NCBI RefSeq assembly: GCF_900110105.1
Contig: NZ_FOCL01000002.1
Span: forward strand, 885,620-949,619
Reading direction: 5' to 3'
Source: Mucilaginibacter gossypiicola
GTDB taxonomy: Bacteria > Bacteroidota > Bacteroidia > Sphingobacteriales > Sphingobacteriaceae
DNA length: 64,000 nucleotides
Each line of letters begins with the position of its first letter. Position 1 is the first letter of the stretch. Positions 8,737 to 18,355 of this stretch are shown one piece after another. A program made the translations under genes and the position numbers. Under the pieces are notes generated by a model. The model had not been told where the DNA came from, did not search any database, and worked only from the letters and a program-made list of their open reading frames with translations.

Positions 8737-8849
8737 AATTGGTTTTTATTTGTGAATATGCTTAATTTATACCAGTCAACAAAATTTGCTTTTAACTCAC
8801 GCTAACAAAACTGAACTATTTAATTACCGTTAAACCATAAATATCACCT

Positions 8850-9083
8850 ATGACAAAATTCGCTATTTTAACTTTTATAGCAGCTTCAATAACTTTTGCT
8901 TCATGCCGCAGCTCCGACAAAAAAACCGACCGTCAAAGCGATACCAGCGCAGCTAAAGGCAGCGGCGGCCCTGCCGATTCAACTAAAACTGCAACACCCG
9001 GAAACAGCGCATCAACCCCTAATTCATCGGATACTACTTCACTTGGTGCCGATACCGATTCGGCTGTACATCCGGTGCATTAA
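8850..9083 (+). CDS. Short Ser/Thr-rich lipoprotein, unknown
   Basis: MTKFAILTFIAASITFASCR is a lipoprotein signal with the lipobox FASC. The remaining 58 residues are Ser, Thr, Ala, Gly and Asp rich and probably unstructured. No homology is recognised. The clear lipobox supports a real gene despite its 77-codon length. Confidence 0.5.
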   Translation: MTKFAILTFIAASITFASCRSSDKKTDRQSDTSAAKGSGGPADSTKTATPGNSASTPNSSDTTSLGADTDSAVHPVH

Positions 9084-9144
9084 TATTTACTGTCTTAATA
9101 GTATATACATCTTTAGATTCATATTAACATTACAAGTTTAGACC

Positions 9145-9315
9145 TGTTATGCTGAGCTTGTCGAAGGGTCGCGCGCAGAGGCCCTACCCGCTATGCTTCG
9201 ACAGGCTCAGCATGACCCATTTTTAATCATGTCATGGGTAGGTACGAAGGATCTTCTTCAACAAGCATGACCGCTATACAGGGCGAAGAAGATGCTTCGT
9301 ACCTCAGCATGACAA
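9145..9315. repeat. Pair of dispersed palindromic repeats
   Basis: Two adjacent imperfect palindromes fill the gap before rmuC. The first pairs ATGCTGAGCTTGTCGAAG (about 9149-9166) with CTTCGACAGGCTCAGCAT (about 9198-9215). The second pairs GGTACGAAG...ATCTTCTTC (9241-9260) with GAAGAAGATGCTTCGTACC (about 9285-9303). The first shares the word CTGAGCTTGTCGAAG and the inner gcgcgcagaggccc with the repeat at 40083-40155. Confidence 0.75.
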
Positions 9316-9464
9316 AGAGACAAATATCATTTCTCCTTCAGATTCCATGGGATTTCCCCATTCAGCATGACATCCCTCTTTAGAAAGATTACACTTTCTA
9401 TAATTAATTTTATTAGCATTTATTATTTATAATTCTTTACTTTACTAATATTTTTATCAAATAA

Positions 9465-10835
9465 ATGACTGGAATTATATTAGTAATTGTATCCCTGATC
9501 ATCCTGCTGATCGCTGTTTTTTTATTCCTGAAAAAACCAAAAGCGGTTGAGCTGATCTCCGCCGACGAGTTGAGCAAACTCCGCTACGAGCAAGATAAAC
9601 TTAAAATTTTATTGGCCAAAGCCGAGGAAAAATCAAACGGCTTAATAGCTGAAAAAGAAAGCATTACCAACTTTTTGAAAGAGGAAAAGAACCGCCTTAT
9701 TGACGAACTTTTATACGAGCGTACCCAGCTGGCCCAGGCCAATCAATCCTTAGAAAGCGCCCGCGCTTATTATAAATCACAGCAGGAAAAACTGCAGGAA
9801 CAAAAAGCAGAAATAGAACAGATCCGTACGCAATTTCAGCGCGAATTTGAAAATGTGGCCGAAAAACTGCTTAAAGAAAAATCAAAGGAATTTACTGATA
9901 TCAACCGTAGTAACTTGGATGTTATCCTTAATCCGCTAAAGGAAAACCTGAAGGCGTTTGAAGATAAAGTTGAGAAAGTTTATAACATGGAAGCGGCTGA
10001 GCGAAATACCCTGAAAGGTGTGATAACCCAGCTGATGGACTTGAATAAGCAGATCAGCGATGAGGCACAAAATTTGACCAAAGCCCTTAAAGGAGATAAC
10101 AAAAAACAAGGCAACTGGGGTGAAATGATTTTGGAGCGGATACTGGAACGTTCAGGCCTGGTTAAAGACCAGGAATACCGCATTCAGGCCGCTATGCAGG
10201 CCACCGATGGTACAAGGTATCAACCCGATGTAATCATCGATCTGCCTGATGATAAGCACCTGATCATCGACTCCAAAGTATCTCTCATTGCGTACGAAAA
10301 ACTGGTTAATGCCGATACCGAAGACGACCGAAAACTATTTGCCAAAGCCCATGTGGAGTCTATTCGTGGTCATGTTGCCGGCTTATCAGCCAAAAAATAT
10401 CACGATTTATATAAGATCAACTCTCCTGATTTTGTGTTGCTTTTTGTGCCGATAGAATCTTCTTTCAGTATAGCGGTACAGCTTGATAATGAACTGTTTA
10501 ATTATGCATGGGACAGGAAAGTAGTGATTGTTAGTCCGTCGACATTACTGGCTACGCTGCGTACCATTGCCAGTATGTGGAAACAGGAACGCCAAAACCG
10601 TAACGTATTGGAAATAGCCCGTTTAAGCGGCGATATGTATGATAAGTTTGTTGGCTTTTTGGGTGATATGGATAGCATCGGCAAAAATATCAATCAAACA
10701 CAATCAGCCTATAATAATGCTATCAATAAACTATCGGAGGGTAGGGGCAATCTTACTATTACCGCCGAAAAGATCAAAAAATTAGGTGCTAAGGCGGATA
10801 AGCAAATAGATCAGAAGTATATCGGGGATGAGTAA
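9465..10835 (+). CDS. rmuC: DNA recombination protein RmuC
   Basis: An N-terminal membrane helix (IILVIVSLIILLIAVFLFL) is followed by a long coiled coil at about residues 30-150 and then the RmuC domain, with GDNKKQGNWGEMILERILER, YQPDVIIDLPDDKHLIIDSK and VLLFVPIESSFSIAV. The D...DSK pattern belongs to a PD-(D/E)XK-like nuclease core. RmuC restrains DNA rearrangements in E. coli and is anchored in the inner membrane. Length (456) is typical. It stands alone between two palindromic repeat regions. Confidence 0.93.
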   Translation: MTGIILVIVSLIILLIAVFLFLKKPKAVELISADELSKLRYEQDKLKILLAKAEEKSNGLIAEKESITNFLKEEKNRLIDELLYERTQLAQANQSLESARAYYKSQQEKLQEQKAEIEQIRTQFQREFENVAEKLLKEKSKEFTDINRSNLDVILNPLKENLKAFEDKVEKVYNMEAAERNTLKGVITQLMDLNKQISDEAQNLTKALKGDNKKQGNWGEMILERILERSGLVKDQEYRIQAAMQATDGTRYQPDVIIDLPDDKHLIIDSKVSLIAYEKLVNADTEDDRKLFAKAHVESIRGHVAGLSAKKYHDLYKINSPDFVLLFVPIESSFSIAVQLDNELFNYAWDRKVVIVSPSTLLATLRTIASMWKQERQNRNVLEIARLSGDMYDKFVGFLGDMDSIGKNINQTQSAYNNAINKLSEGRGNLTITAEKIKKLGAKADKQIDQKYIGDE

Positions 10836-10871
10836 GCCAGTAATAAAATAATAAAACAGCCACATAAAAAC

Positions 10872-10959
10872 CATGTCATTGCGAGGTACGAAGCAATCGC
10901 ATCCTATACAGAGCGGCTCTGCTTCCGTGCGATTGCCACGCTTCGCTCGCAATGACATG
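10872..10959. repeat. Dispersed palindromic repeat, TCATTGCGAG family, copy 1
   Basis: The element begins CATGTCATTGCGAGGTACGA and ends CTTCGCTCGCAATGACATG, with an inner AGCAATCGCA...TGCGATTGCC pairing. Related copies occur at 15947-16039 and 28926-29039, all in intergenic DNA. No transposase is linked. Confidence 0.85.
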
Positions 10960-10994
10960 AAAATTTGGGAGCCGAGCGGTGGCTACTATTTTTT

Positions 10995-11435
10995 TTAACT
11001 ATTCTTTCTTTCAAACCACCAATCTGCCTGTTTGGTGAACATCAGCGCCCATCCCCATAGCTCAACAATGATCTCGGCGAGGGTTAAAATGATGAGGTAA
11101 ACCGGCATTTGGACAGCTTTCTTTTGAAGGCTGCTATCGTGTAACACTCCAAAACTATACAGGAGTGATGATCCCAGGAAAAATATATTTAGCAATATCA
11201 GAACCGAAAGGATGATCCTTGCCCATTTTTTTCCTTCGCCCGTTACAAAAATCAAGAAACCAACGGCGAAAAATACGAACAGGATGGCCGAAAAGTTAAA
11301 CCCATCCAGGTAATTATTAAGCGTTTGAATCAACAAGCCCAGGTAAAGCAATAAAATTCCCTTTACAAAAACCCGAGGTGGTTTACCATCGGGATGGTTG
11401 TTAAGGTAAAATTTATCAAATGCCCCCTGTAACAT
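10995..11435 (-). CDS. Four-helix integral membrane protein, unknown
   Basis: The 146-residue protein has four hydrophobic helices: GILLLYLGLLIQTLNNYL, FSAILFVFFAVGFLIFVT, IILSVLILLNIFFLGSSLLY and MPVYLIILTLAEIIVELWGW. No family is recognised with confidence. Its ATG overlaps the thiL stop by one base (TAATG on the minus strand), so translation is likely coupled to thiL. A link to thiamine metabolism is only positional. Confidence 0.6.
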   Translation of the reverse strand: MLQGAFDKFYLNNHPDGKPPRVFVKGILLLYLGLLIQTLNNYLDGFNFSAILFVFFAVGFLIFVTGEGKKWARIILSVLILLNIFFLGSSLLYSFGVLHDSSLQKKAVQMPVYLIILTLAEIIVELWGWALMFTKQADWWFERKNS

Positions 11436-12481
11436 TATTCGGCTTTTTTAAATGCATTCCAGCCCTGGGCCTTCAATTCATGTACAGTACCGCTTTTGGT
11501 GATCAGGTTACAACCCGCCGATGGTTCGGTGATATAGCCAATGATGCTTATATCCATTTTAAACTTGATCTTATCGTAATCTGCCTGTTTCACAGTGAAC
11601 AATAATTCGTAATCTTCACCACCGCTTAAGGCGCAAATGGTAGGGTCGAGGTTAAATTCGCGGGCCGTTTCAAAAGTCATCGGATCAAGTGGAATTTTTT
11701 CCTCGTACAGGTTACAACCTTTGTTGCTTTGCTTGCAGATGTGTAAAAGCTCTGAAGCCAAACCATCTGATACATCGATCATCGCAGTTGGCTTTACCTC
11801 GATACTTTTCAGCAGTTCAACCACATCACGACGAGCTTCCGGTTTCAACTGGCGCTCAACAATGTAATCTTTACCTTCCAGATCGGGCTGAATGTTGGGG
11901 TTTTCCATGTAGATCAGCTTCTCGCGCTCCAGTAATTGCAAACCGGTGTAAGCACCGCCCAAATCGCCGGATACACAAATCAAATCACCTTCTTCGGCAC
12001 CGTTACGGTACACAATATCAGCTTCATCGGCGTAGCCAATTGAAGTTACGCTGATAACCAAACCCTGTTTTGACGATGTTGTATCGCCCCCAATCAAATC
12101 CACATTATATTTTTCACAGGCGATATAAATCCCCTGGTAAAGCTCCTCAATGGCTTCGAGCGGAAATTTGCTCGACATGCCGATAGATACAGTAACCTGC
12201 GACGCTATACCATTCATCGCATAAATATCACTTAGGTTTACCTGTATCGCTTTGTAACCCAAGTGCTTAAGTGGCGTATACGCCAAATCAAAATGGATCC
12301 CCTCCAGCAACATGTCTGTACTTACCAGCACCTTTTTGCCCGAAAAATCAAGCACGGCGGCATCATCGCCAACGCCCTTGTTCGAGCTTTCGTTGCTGAG
12401 CTTGATATTTTTCGTAAGATGACCGATAAGGCCAAATTCGCCAAGCTCCTCTAAATTGGTTCTATCTTGATTTTCAAACAT
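11435..12481 (-). CDS. thiL: Thiamine-phosphate kinase
   Basis: The start at 12481 (MFENQDRTNLEELGEFGLI) is preferred to the ATG nine codons earlier because the ELGEFGLI block begins the family. Motifs are GVGDDAAVLDFSGKKVLVST, DMLLEGIHFDL, IGGDTTSSKQGL (Mg-ATP binding) and IDVSDGLASELLHI. The enzyme phosphorylates thiamine monophosphate to thiamine pyrophosphate in the cytosol and has an AIR-synthase-like fold. It is followed by the coupled membrane gene. Upstream is a long AT-rich gap with possible DnaA boxes. Confidence 0.95.
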   Translation of the reverse strand: MFENQDRTNLEELGEFGLIGHLTKNIKLSNESSNKGVGDDAAVLDFSGKKVLVSTDMLLEGIHFDLAYTPLKHLGYKAIQVNLSDIYAMNGIASQVTVSIGMSSKFPLEAIEELYQGIYIACEKYNVDLIGGDTTSSKQGLVISVTSIGYADEADIVYRNGAEEGDLICVSGDLGGAYTGLQLLEREKLIYMENPNIQPDLEGKDYIVERQLKPEARRDVVELLKSIEVKPTAMIDVSDGLASELLHICKQSNKGCNLYEEKIPLDPMTFETAREFNLDPTICALSGGEDYELLFTVKQADYDKIKFKMDISIIGYITEPSAGCNLITKSGTVHELKAQGWNAFKKAE

Positions 12482-12948
12482 AATTAGCCCTTTAAATTTC
12501 TCCGCCAACCAGCGGAAAAACTTTTTAAATTCTATTCCTGCACATTTTTGGGCCGCAACCCGGTTTACGTCCTCCGCCGAAGGCGGGAAAATTTTTTTGG
12601 ATTTTTAAGCTACTTCAAGCCTAAGCATTCCAAGTACCCGAAAAGCGGGGCACAAATATATCGACGCTTGTCGCTCTTGCAGCTTATCCCCACCTTATAC
12701 TTTTTAACAATAATGTGGATAACCCAATTTTAAGGGCCGCAATCTGTTTACATTATATCCGCCAACGGCGGAAAATTTTTTTACGATTTTTGGCCTTTTT
12801 TCCAATTAGAAGGCACTTTTACGCGAAAAATGCCTTCAGTTTAATGTCTCCGGGTTTTCCACAATTACCCGGTTTATAAGTTTTGGTTCATTAGCTTCTC
12901 ACTTTCAAAAAAACAGTGAAAAACTATTCACAACCTGTATAATTCTCT
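12482..12948. other. AT-rich gap with two related direct units and DnaA-box-like 9-mers
   Basis: No gene is seen. Two related units, about 12547-12607 and 12729-12793, share gggccgcaa...gtttac...tccgcc, a GGCGG arm, aaaattttttt and gattttt. DnaA-box matches are TGTGGATAA at 12714-12722 (exact, minus sense of TTATCCACA), TTATCCCCA at about 12684 (one mismatch) and TTTTCCACA at 12855-12863. The region may be origin-proximal or hold the thiL promoter. Confidence 0.4.
12714..12722 (-). promoter_or_regulatory. DnaA box (exact consensus)
   Basis: TGTGGATAA is the reverse complement of TTATCCACA, the strong bacterial DnaA box. One 9-mer is expected by chance now and then, but it is accompanied by near matches within 200 bp. 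Confidence 0.4.
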
Positions 12949-13941
12949 TTACAATCCCAGCTGAGCCGAAATCTCAAGCATACGTTCAATAGGTTTTACC
13001 GCTTTTGCAATGATATGCTCCGGTACAGTTACCTCCGGCGTTTCGTTTTTAAGGCACAGATATAACTTTTCCAGTGTGTTACGTTTCATGTGCGGGCAAT
13101 CGTTACATGCACAGTTGTTATTTGGTGGCGCCGGAATAAATATTTTATCCGGATTTTCCTTTTGCATCTGGTGTAAAATACCCGACTCTGTAGCAACTAT
13201 AAATTCCTTTTCGGGCCTCGCGCCGGCATATTTCAAAATACCGGTTGTTGAACCAACGTAATCGGCCATTTCCAATATAACATCCTCACATTCAGGATGT
13301 GCCAGCAGCTTTGCACCCGGATGACGCTCTTTAAGTTTAGTGATCTTTTCTCTCGAAAATATCTCATGAACCATACAGGCACCGTTCCACAATACCAGGT
13401 CACGCCCGGTTTTCTTGGCTACGTACGCGCCAAGGTTTTTATCAGGTCCGAAAATGATCTTCTGATCTTTCGGTAAGCTCTCCACAATCTGCACAGCGTT
13501 GCTTGATGTACAAACAATGTCGGTTAAAGCTTTCAGTTCGGCCGTACAGTTTACATAAGTGATCACCAGGTGATCTGGATAGTTTTCCTTAAACTTTTTA
13601 AACAAGTGAGGAGGGCAACTATCTGCTAATGAACAACCTGCCTTCATATCCGGCAGTAAAACCTTCTTTGTTGGCGACAAGATCTTGGCCGTTTCGGCCA
13701 TGAAATGCACGCCTGCAAAAACAATGATGTCGGCATCCGTTTTGGCGGCTTGTTGAGATAATCCCAAACTATCACCAATGTAATCGGCAATATCCTGGAT
13801 ATCGCCATCCTGGTAATAGTGCGCCAGAATCACCGCATTTTTTTGCTTTTTTAATTTTTCAATTTCAGCGAAAAGATCAAGCGTCGGATCAATTTCTTCA
13901 TCCACGTATCCTTTCAGATTTATTTCTTCGAAGGTATTCAT
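12949..13941 (-). CDS. nadA: Quinolinate synthase NadA
   Basis: The start is the ATG at 13941 ([19 protein letters not shown]); a GTG two codons earlier is less likely. Family marks are [20 protein letters not shown], the iron-sulfur cysteines in [24 protein letters not shown] and [17 protein letters not shown]. With NadB it condenses iminoaspartate and dihydroxyacetone phosphate to quinolinate in de novo NAD synthesis, using a [4Fe-4S] cluster. It is divergent from nadB across a 407-bp gap, so the pair probably shares regulation. Confidence 0.96.
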   Translation of the reverse strand: MNTFEEINLKGYVDEEIDPTLDLFAEIEKLKKQKNAVILAHYYQDGDIQDIADYIGDSLGLSQQAAKTDADIIVFAGVHFMAETAKILSPTKKVLLPDMKAGCSLADSCPPHLFKKFKENYPDHLVITYVNCTAELKALTDIVCTSSNAVQIVESLPKDQKIIFGPDKNLGAYVAKKTGRDLVLWNGACMVHEIFSREKITKLKERHPGAKLLAHPECEDVILEMADYVGSTTGILKYAGARPEKEFIVATESGILHQMQKENPDKIFIPAPPNNNCACNDCPHMKRNTLEKLYLCLKNETPEVTVPEHIIAKAVKPIERMLEISAQLGL

Positions 13942-14348
13942 TTCCACAATTCAATTAATAACAACTAATTTTTAATTAAAAAAGAACTATTGTTTGTTAG
14001 GGTGTTGGTAATGTGCAAAAGTCGGAGTAATTTTTGTTTTAAAAGTTAGTTTTCACAATTTATTAACACTTATAAACATTTTTCCACCAAAAAGTATGCT
14101 GATTTTTAGATATCTGTGACAATCAATTTTTATTTGAAAAAGTTTTATGTTAATATTTTCAGGGTTGACAAAATGTTAGCTTTATGACTAAAGTGTCGGA
14201 AAAGTCGATCAAAAAATATTGATATTCGACCTGAGAAAGGGAGTTATACACATTGTAAACTATTTTTAAGTTTTTGTTTACATAAACTTAACAGGTTTTA
14301 TAGCTGTTATTAACATTAGTACTACTTTTACACACATTTATCGAAAAT
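13942..14348. promoter_or_regulatory. nadA-nadB divergent intergenic region
   Basis: This very AT-rich 407-bp gap has no ORF. It holds an exact DnaA box TTATACACA (14244-14252) and further near matches such as gttttcacaatt (about 14049). It must contain both nad promoters. No NadR-, NrtR- or NiaR-type palindrome was identified with confidence. Confidence 0.45.
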
Positions 14349-15941
14349 ATGACCCGAAATGTTGATTTCCTTGTAGTGGGTTCAGGGATAGCCGGATTAA
14401 GTTTTGCGCTCAAGGCAGCAAAGCATGGTAAGGTTCTGATAGTTACAAAATCTAACGAAGATGAATCCAACACCAAATATGCCCAGGGAGGCGTTGCGGT
14501 GGTTGTGGATAAAAAAGAAGATTCTTTTGAAAAACATATCCAGGATACCTTAATAAGTGGAGATGGCCTTTGCGACCGTGAAGTTGTTGAAGCCGTTGTT
14601 AAGGAAGGCCCCGAGCGTATCAATGAAATAATTGAATACGGAACCAATTTCGACAAGACCAATGAAGGTGTTTATGACCTGGCTAAAGAGGGTGGGCATT
14701 CAGAATTTCGTGTATTGCATTATAAAGATGTAACTGGCTGGGAGATAGAGCGTTCGCTTTTAGAGGAAATTCATAAAAACCCTAATATTGAGATACTTAC
14801 GCATTATTTTGCAGTTGATTTAATAACACAGCACCATTTGGGCGAGCTGGTGGGTAAATCGAGTACCGATATTACCTGCTTTGGGATTTATGCCTTTAAT
14901 ACTGAAACTAAGATTGTAGAGAAGATCCTGTCTAAAGTTACTGTAATGGCTGCAGGTGGTGCGGGGCATATCTATGCAGTTACCACCAACCCAACTATTG
15001 CTACCGGGGACGGTATTGCTATGGTATACCGGGCAAAGGGTAAAGTGCGTAATATGGAATTTATGCAATTCCATCCTACTGCATTATATAATCCGGGTGA
15101 GTATCCTTCGTTCTTAATATCTGAAGCTGTGCGTGGCTTTGGCGGCGTGTTAAAGCGTACCAATGGCGAAGAGTTTATGCACGAATATGATGAGCGTAAG
15201 TCATTGGCACCACGGGATATTACTGCAAGGGCTATTGACGCCGAGATCAAGAAATCGGGTGAGGACTTTGTTTATTTAGACGTAAGGCACCGCAGCAAGA
15301 AAGATATCCTGAATCATTTCCCTAATATTTATGCCAAATGTTTGGAAATTGGGATCGATATGACCAAGGATATGATCCCTGTTGCACCGGCCTGTCATTA
15401 TATGTGTGGTGGTATTTTGGTTGATCATGTAGGCCAATCGTCTATATTAAGATTGTATGCCTGTGGCGAATGCTCGTCAACAGGCCTGCATGGTGCTAAC
15501 AGGTTGGCATCCAATTCATTATTAGAGGCATTGGTTTTTGCCCATAGAATTTATGAGGATGCTATAAAGAATTTTGAGAACAATGTGATCCCAGAGAATA
15601 TCCCTGACTGGGATGAGAAAGGTGTCCAGCTGTCAAATGAAGATATCCTGGTTACCCACAACGTGCGCGAAATGCAAAAGCTGATGAATGATTATGTGGG
15701 TATAGTACGTTCTGATTTCAGGCTTGATAGGGCTTTACGGAGGTTGAAGTTATTATACGAAGAAACAGAAGATTTCTATAAGAAAACAAAACTTTCGGTT
15801 AAACTATGCGAGCTGCGTAATTTGATCCAGGTATCGTTTATTGTAGTAAAATCAGCCATGTTACGTAAGGAGAGCAGGGGATTGCATTATACCACTGATT
15901 ATCCTGAACATGCTGAGCAGCTGCAGGATACGGTGTTTTAA
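14349..15941 (+). CDS. nadB: L-aspartate oxidase NadB
   Basis: An FAD-binding Rossmann motif opens the protein (FLVVGSGIAGLSFALKAA). It is followed by the oxidase landmarks NTKYAQGGVAVV, TVMAAGGAGHIYAVTTNP, MEFMQFHPTALYNPG, PACHYMCGGILVD and GECSSTGLHGANRLASNSLL. The C-terminal helical domain is complete. It oxidises L-aspartate to iminoaspartate for NadA. Length (530) is normal. Downstream is a palindromic repeat and then a tRNA on the opposite strand. Confidence 0.97.
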   Translation: MTRNVDFLVVGSGIAGLSFALKAAKHGKVLIVTKSNEDESNTKYAQGGVAVVVDKKEDSFEKHIQDTLISGDGLCDREVVEAVVKEGPERINEIIEYGTNFDKTNEGVYDLAKEGGHSEFRVLHYKDVTGWEIERSLLEEIHKNPNIEILTHYFAVDLITQHHLGELVGKSSTDITCFGIYAFNTETKIVEKILSKVTVMAAGGAGHIYAVTTNPTIATGDGIAMVYRAKGKVRNMEFMQFHPTALYNPGEYPSFLISEAVRGFGGVLKRTNGEEFMHEYDERKSLAPRDITARAIDAEIKKSGEDFVYLDVRHRSKKDILNHFPNIYAKCLEIGIDMTKDMIPVAPACHYMCGGILVDHVGQSSILRLYACGECSSTGLHGANRLASNSLLEALVFAHRIYEDAIKNFENNVIPENIPDWDEKGVQLSNEDILVTHNVREMQKLMNDYVGIVRSDFRLDRALRRLKLLYEETEDFYKKTKLSVKLCELRNLIQVSFIVVKSAMLRKESRGLHYTTDYPEHAEQLQDTVF

Positions 15942-15946
15942 AAAAT

Positions 15947-16039
15947 ATGTCATTGCGAGCGAAGCGTGGCAATCGCGAACATTGCAAATCCGCTCTGTAT
16001 AGCATGCGATTGCTTCGTCGTTCCTCCTCGCAATGACAT
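15947..16039. repeat. Dispersed palindromic repeat, TCATTGCGAG family, copy 2
   Basis: It begins ATGTCATTGCGAGCGAAGCG and ends CCTCGCAATGACAT, with inner words gtggcaatcgc and gcgattgcttcg that pair. It separates nadB from the tRNA-Gly gene. Confidence 0.85.
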
Positions 16040-16061
16040 GAAAAAGAAAAGTTTTGATTTG

Positions 16062-16134
16062 AGCGAAAAACGGGATTCGAACCCGCGGCCTTCAGTTTGG
16101 GAAACTGATGCTCTACCGACTGAGCTATTTTCGC
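16062..16134 (-). tRNA. tRNA-Gly(CCC)
   Basis: The minus strand reads GCGAAAA-TA-GCTC for the acceptor and D stem. Then come D arm GCTC/GAGC, anticodon stem TCAGT/ACTGA with loop TTCCCAA (anticodon CCC, template 16099-16101), T arm GCGGG-TTCGAAT-CCCGT, 3' acceptor TTTTCGC and discriminator T. A U73 discriminator is usual for bacterial tRNA-Gly. CCA is not encoded. All four arms pair, so the gene looks functional. Confidence 0.95.
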
Positions 16135-16212
16135 TTATAATGTATCCAAACATAAAGAAAATTATTTAAATCGCTAATTCACTAAATCAATAATTCACTA
16201 ATTAACTAAGCC

Positions 16213-16725
16213 ATGCCTGTAATTCTGCCTGTAAAAGATAAAAGCCCGGTTTGGGGTAAAGATTGTTTTATTGCCGAAAACTGCACTATAGTAGGAGATG
16301 TGGTGATGGGCGATAATTGTTCGGTATGGTTTAACGCCGTGATCCGTGGAGATGTGCATTACATTAAAATAGGTAACAATACCAATATTCAGGATGGCGC
16401 CGTGATCCATGCTACTTATTTAAAAGCACCAACCAATATAGGTAACAGTGTTTCTATAGGGCATAATGCGCTTGTACACGGCTGCACTTTGCATGACCAT
16501 ACTTTGGTAGGTATGGGCGCTATTGTAATGGATCGCGCGGTTGTAAACGAGTTTGTGATCATTGCTGCAGGTGCTGTGGTATTGGAAAATACTATCTGCG
16601 AATCAGGGTATTTATATGCCGGTATTCCTGCCAAAAAGATAAAGCCCCTTACTGATGAGCAAAGGGCTATGTTGAAGCAACTGCCTCAAAATTATATTAT
16701 GTATTCGGGCTGGTTTAAGGAGTAA
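16213..16725 (+). CDS. Gamma-class carbonic anhydrase family protein
   Basis: The protein is a left-handed beta-helix of hexapeptide repeats (DKSPVWGKDCFIAENCTIVG, then RGDVHYIKIGNNTNIQDGAV). Three histidines in family positions, VIHATY and GHNALVHGCTL, could bind zinc or iron. Length (170) is typical. It may hydrate CO2, or act on another small acyl-type substrate, since many members have no tested activity. It is convergent with the Ig-like lipoprotein gene, overlapping by 11 bp. Confidence 0.88.
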   Translation: MPVILPVKDKSPVWGKDCFIAENCTIVGDVVMGDNCSVWFNAVIRGDVHYIKIGNNTNIQDGAVIHATYLKAPTNIGNSVSIGHNALVHGCTLHDHTLVGMGAIVMDRAVVNEFVIIAAGAVVLENTICESGYLYAGIPAKKIKPLTDEQRAMLKQLPQNYIMYSGWFKE

Positions 16726-18355
16726 CCTTTTCTTTCGGAATCGTGACAGGTTCTTCTGCTTCCCAGTTTGGCCTCAGGGTAATGAGTTTTTCATTCAGCC
16801 AGATATTTTCCGGCTGCCTCTTTAGTTTTACGTTGCCGCTATCCCATTTACCATTTTTATTTTCGTCATAAATAATCCTTATATAGTATTTAGCGGCCAG
16901 GATTCCTTTATAAACAAGCGACGTGCTTTTTGTAATTGGGTCGCTTTGAATTAGCTTTTTGTCTTCACTTAATAATTCAACTACGTAAGCTTTGGAGGTA
17001 TCGGGCACGGTTAGTTTTACCGTGAGCTGGCTGTAATTATCCAGCTTATTGATCTGGAATTTTTTGGATAGACGTTTGTTTTTATCTCCATAAATGTCGG
17101 TTAAGGCGCCGTCATTCAATATTAGTTCGTATTTACTCGTTTCCCTCCATCGGTATTTTAAATTGAGCAATTTATAATTACCTGTATCTTTTTGGATGGT
17201 GTAATCGCTCGTAGCTACCGAATCTTCATTTAAAGTAATCAGCGATTGGTCGAAGTTATCGACAGGGATACTTGCCGTTAGCACCAAATTACTGCCGGGT
17301 TTTAGTTTACTATCGTTGCCTATGTTATAGCTTGTAGTTAAAACGCGCGTAAAGCTTTCATTTTTACGTTTAAGCTGATAGATGGTATCAATAGGCTTAC
17401 CCTTGTCAAATATGGCTACACGCAGGGAATCAAAGTTCATATTACGGAGATAAACAGAAGCTGTATCCTTAGTACGCGAAAATGATACCTGTTTCTTGCT
17501 GTCTACATCGGTAGGGTATAGGACTTTGATAGCCGGTTGGGTTAGCCCCTTATTAAATACAAGCAATAGTTTGCCGTCGGTATCAAAACGTTTTTCGGAT
17601 ACCCTGAACTTTTCGGGATCTTGCTTAAACAAGTTTAACTGGATGTTCGATGTATCCGCTCTGAGATGAATAGGCTTTTTTAAGAAAGCTATCAATTCAT
17701 CATCGCGATTAAAAATCTTATCGGGACTTGCTTCTTTTAGCGCATAGATGCGATAATCATCTTCGCGCAAATTATTCAAAGCAAAATTTCCTGACGAGTC
17801 GGTAAGCGCAAAAATCGACGGCTTCTTTTTTCCGAACAGCGTGTCTTGTTTCACCGGGAAAATGAAAACTAATACATCTTTCTCTTTTTCCTGGGTGAGG
17901 GTATTGGTTACCGTACCGGTAATGCTCAATGAGTCGATGTGGTTGCCGGTAGAAAAAACGTAAGTGAAATTTTTCAGGATATTACTTTCGTTCACATCCT
18001 GTATCGCTTTACCGAAGTTGATAACGTAGGTAGTATTTTTTTGGAGCGTGTCCTTAAATTCAATTTTTAATTTTCTTTTGTTTGATGTGTACTCGGGTTG
18101 CTTCTCCATGGCCGGGCTCATGCTGATCTCCTGGTAAGTATTGGTAAGTTTGATGAACTCATCAAATTCCAGGTCGATTTGTTTGGCAGCAAAATTTCGG
18201 GTTTTATTTCCGGGAATTGCCTTCACCAATTTTGGCGGAGTCTGGTCGCGCGGCCCTCCCTGCGGTGGTTGTTGAGCTGCGCAGCCAAAAATGAATAAAA
18301 CGATAAAAATCAGTAGTGAATTTTTGTAAAAAATTGCCGGTTTTGTATTTAACAT
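16715..18355 (-). CDS. Large lipoprotein with Ig-like (Big_5/SbsA-type) N-terminal domain
   Basis: The signal ends in a lipobox (FIFGCAAQQ). It is followed by the QGGPRDQTPPKLVKAIPGN block and an Ig-like domain (IDLEFDEFIKL, LKIEFKDTLQKNTTYVINFG), the pattern of a conserved Bacteroidota envelope family. The middle has a carboxypeptidase-regulatory-like stretch (DSSGNFALNNLREDDYRIYA). The end repeats a similar sandwich (AKYYIRIIYDENKNGKWDSG). It is probably an outer-membrane lipoprotein; the function is unknown. Confidence 0.8.
   Translation of the reverse strand: MLNTKPAIFYKNSLLIFIVLFIFGCAAQQPPQGGPRDQTPPKLVKAIPGNKTRNFAAKQIDLEFDEFIKLTNTYQEISMSPAMEKQPEYTSNKRKLKIEFKDTLQKNTTYVINFGKAIQDVNESNILKNFTYVFSTGNHIDSLSITGTVTNTLTQEKEKDVLVFIFPVKQDTLFGKKKPSIFALTDSSGNFALNNLREDDYRIYALKEASPDKIFNRDDELIAFLKKPIHLRADTSNIQLNLFKQDPEKFRVSEKRFDTDGKLLLVFNKGLTQPAIKVLYPTDVDSKKQVSFSRTKDTASVYLRNMNFDSLRVAIFDKGKPIDTIYQLKRKNESFTRVLTTSYNIGNDSKLKPGSNLVLTASIPVDNFDQSLITLNEDSVATSDYTIQKDTGNYKLLNLKYRWRETSKYELILNDGALTDIYGDKNKRLSKKFQINKLDNYSQLTVKLTVPDTSKAYVVELLSEDKKLIQSDPITKSTSLVYKGILAAKYYIRIIYDENKNGKWDSGNVKLKRQPENIWLNEKLITLRPNWEAEEPVTIPKEKVTP

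Noticed and set aside
15966..16169. Frames on both strands across tRNA-Gly and the repeat before it
   Set aside because: They translate a tRNA and a palindromic repeat (peptides like RDSNPRPSVWETDALPTEL are artefacts of tRNA reading).
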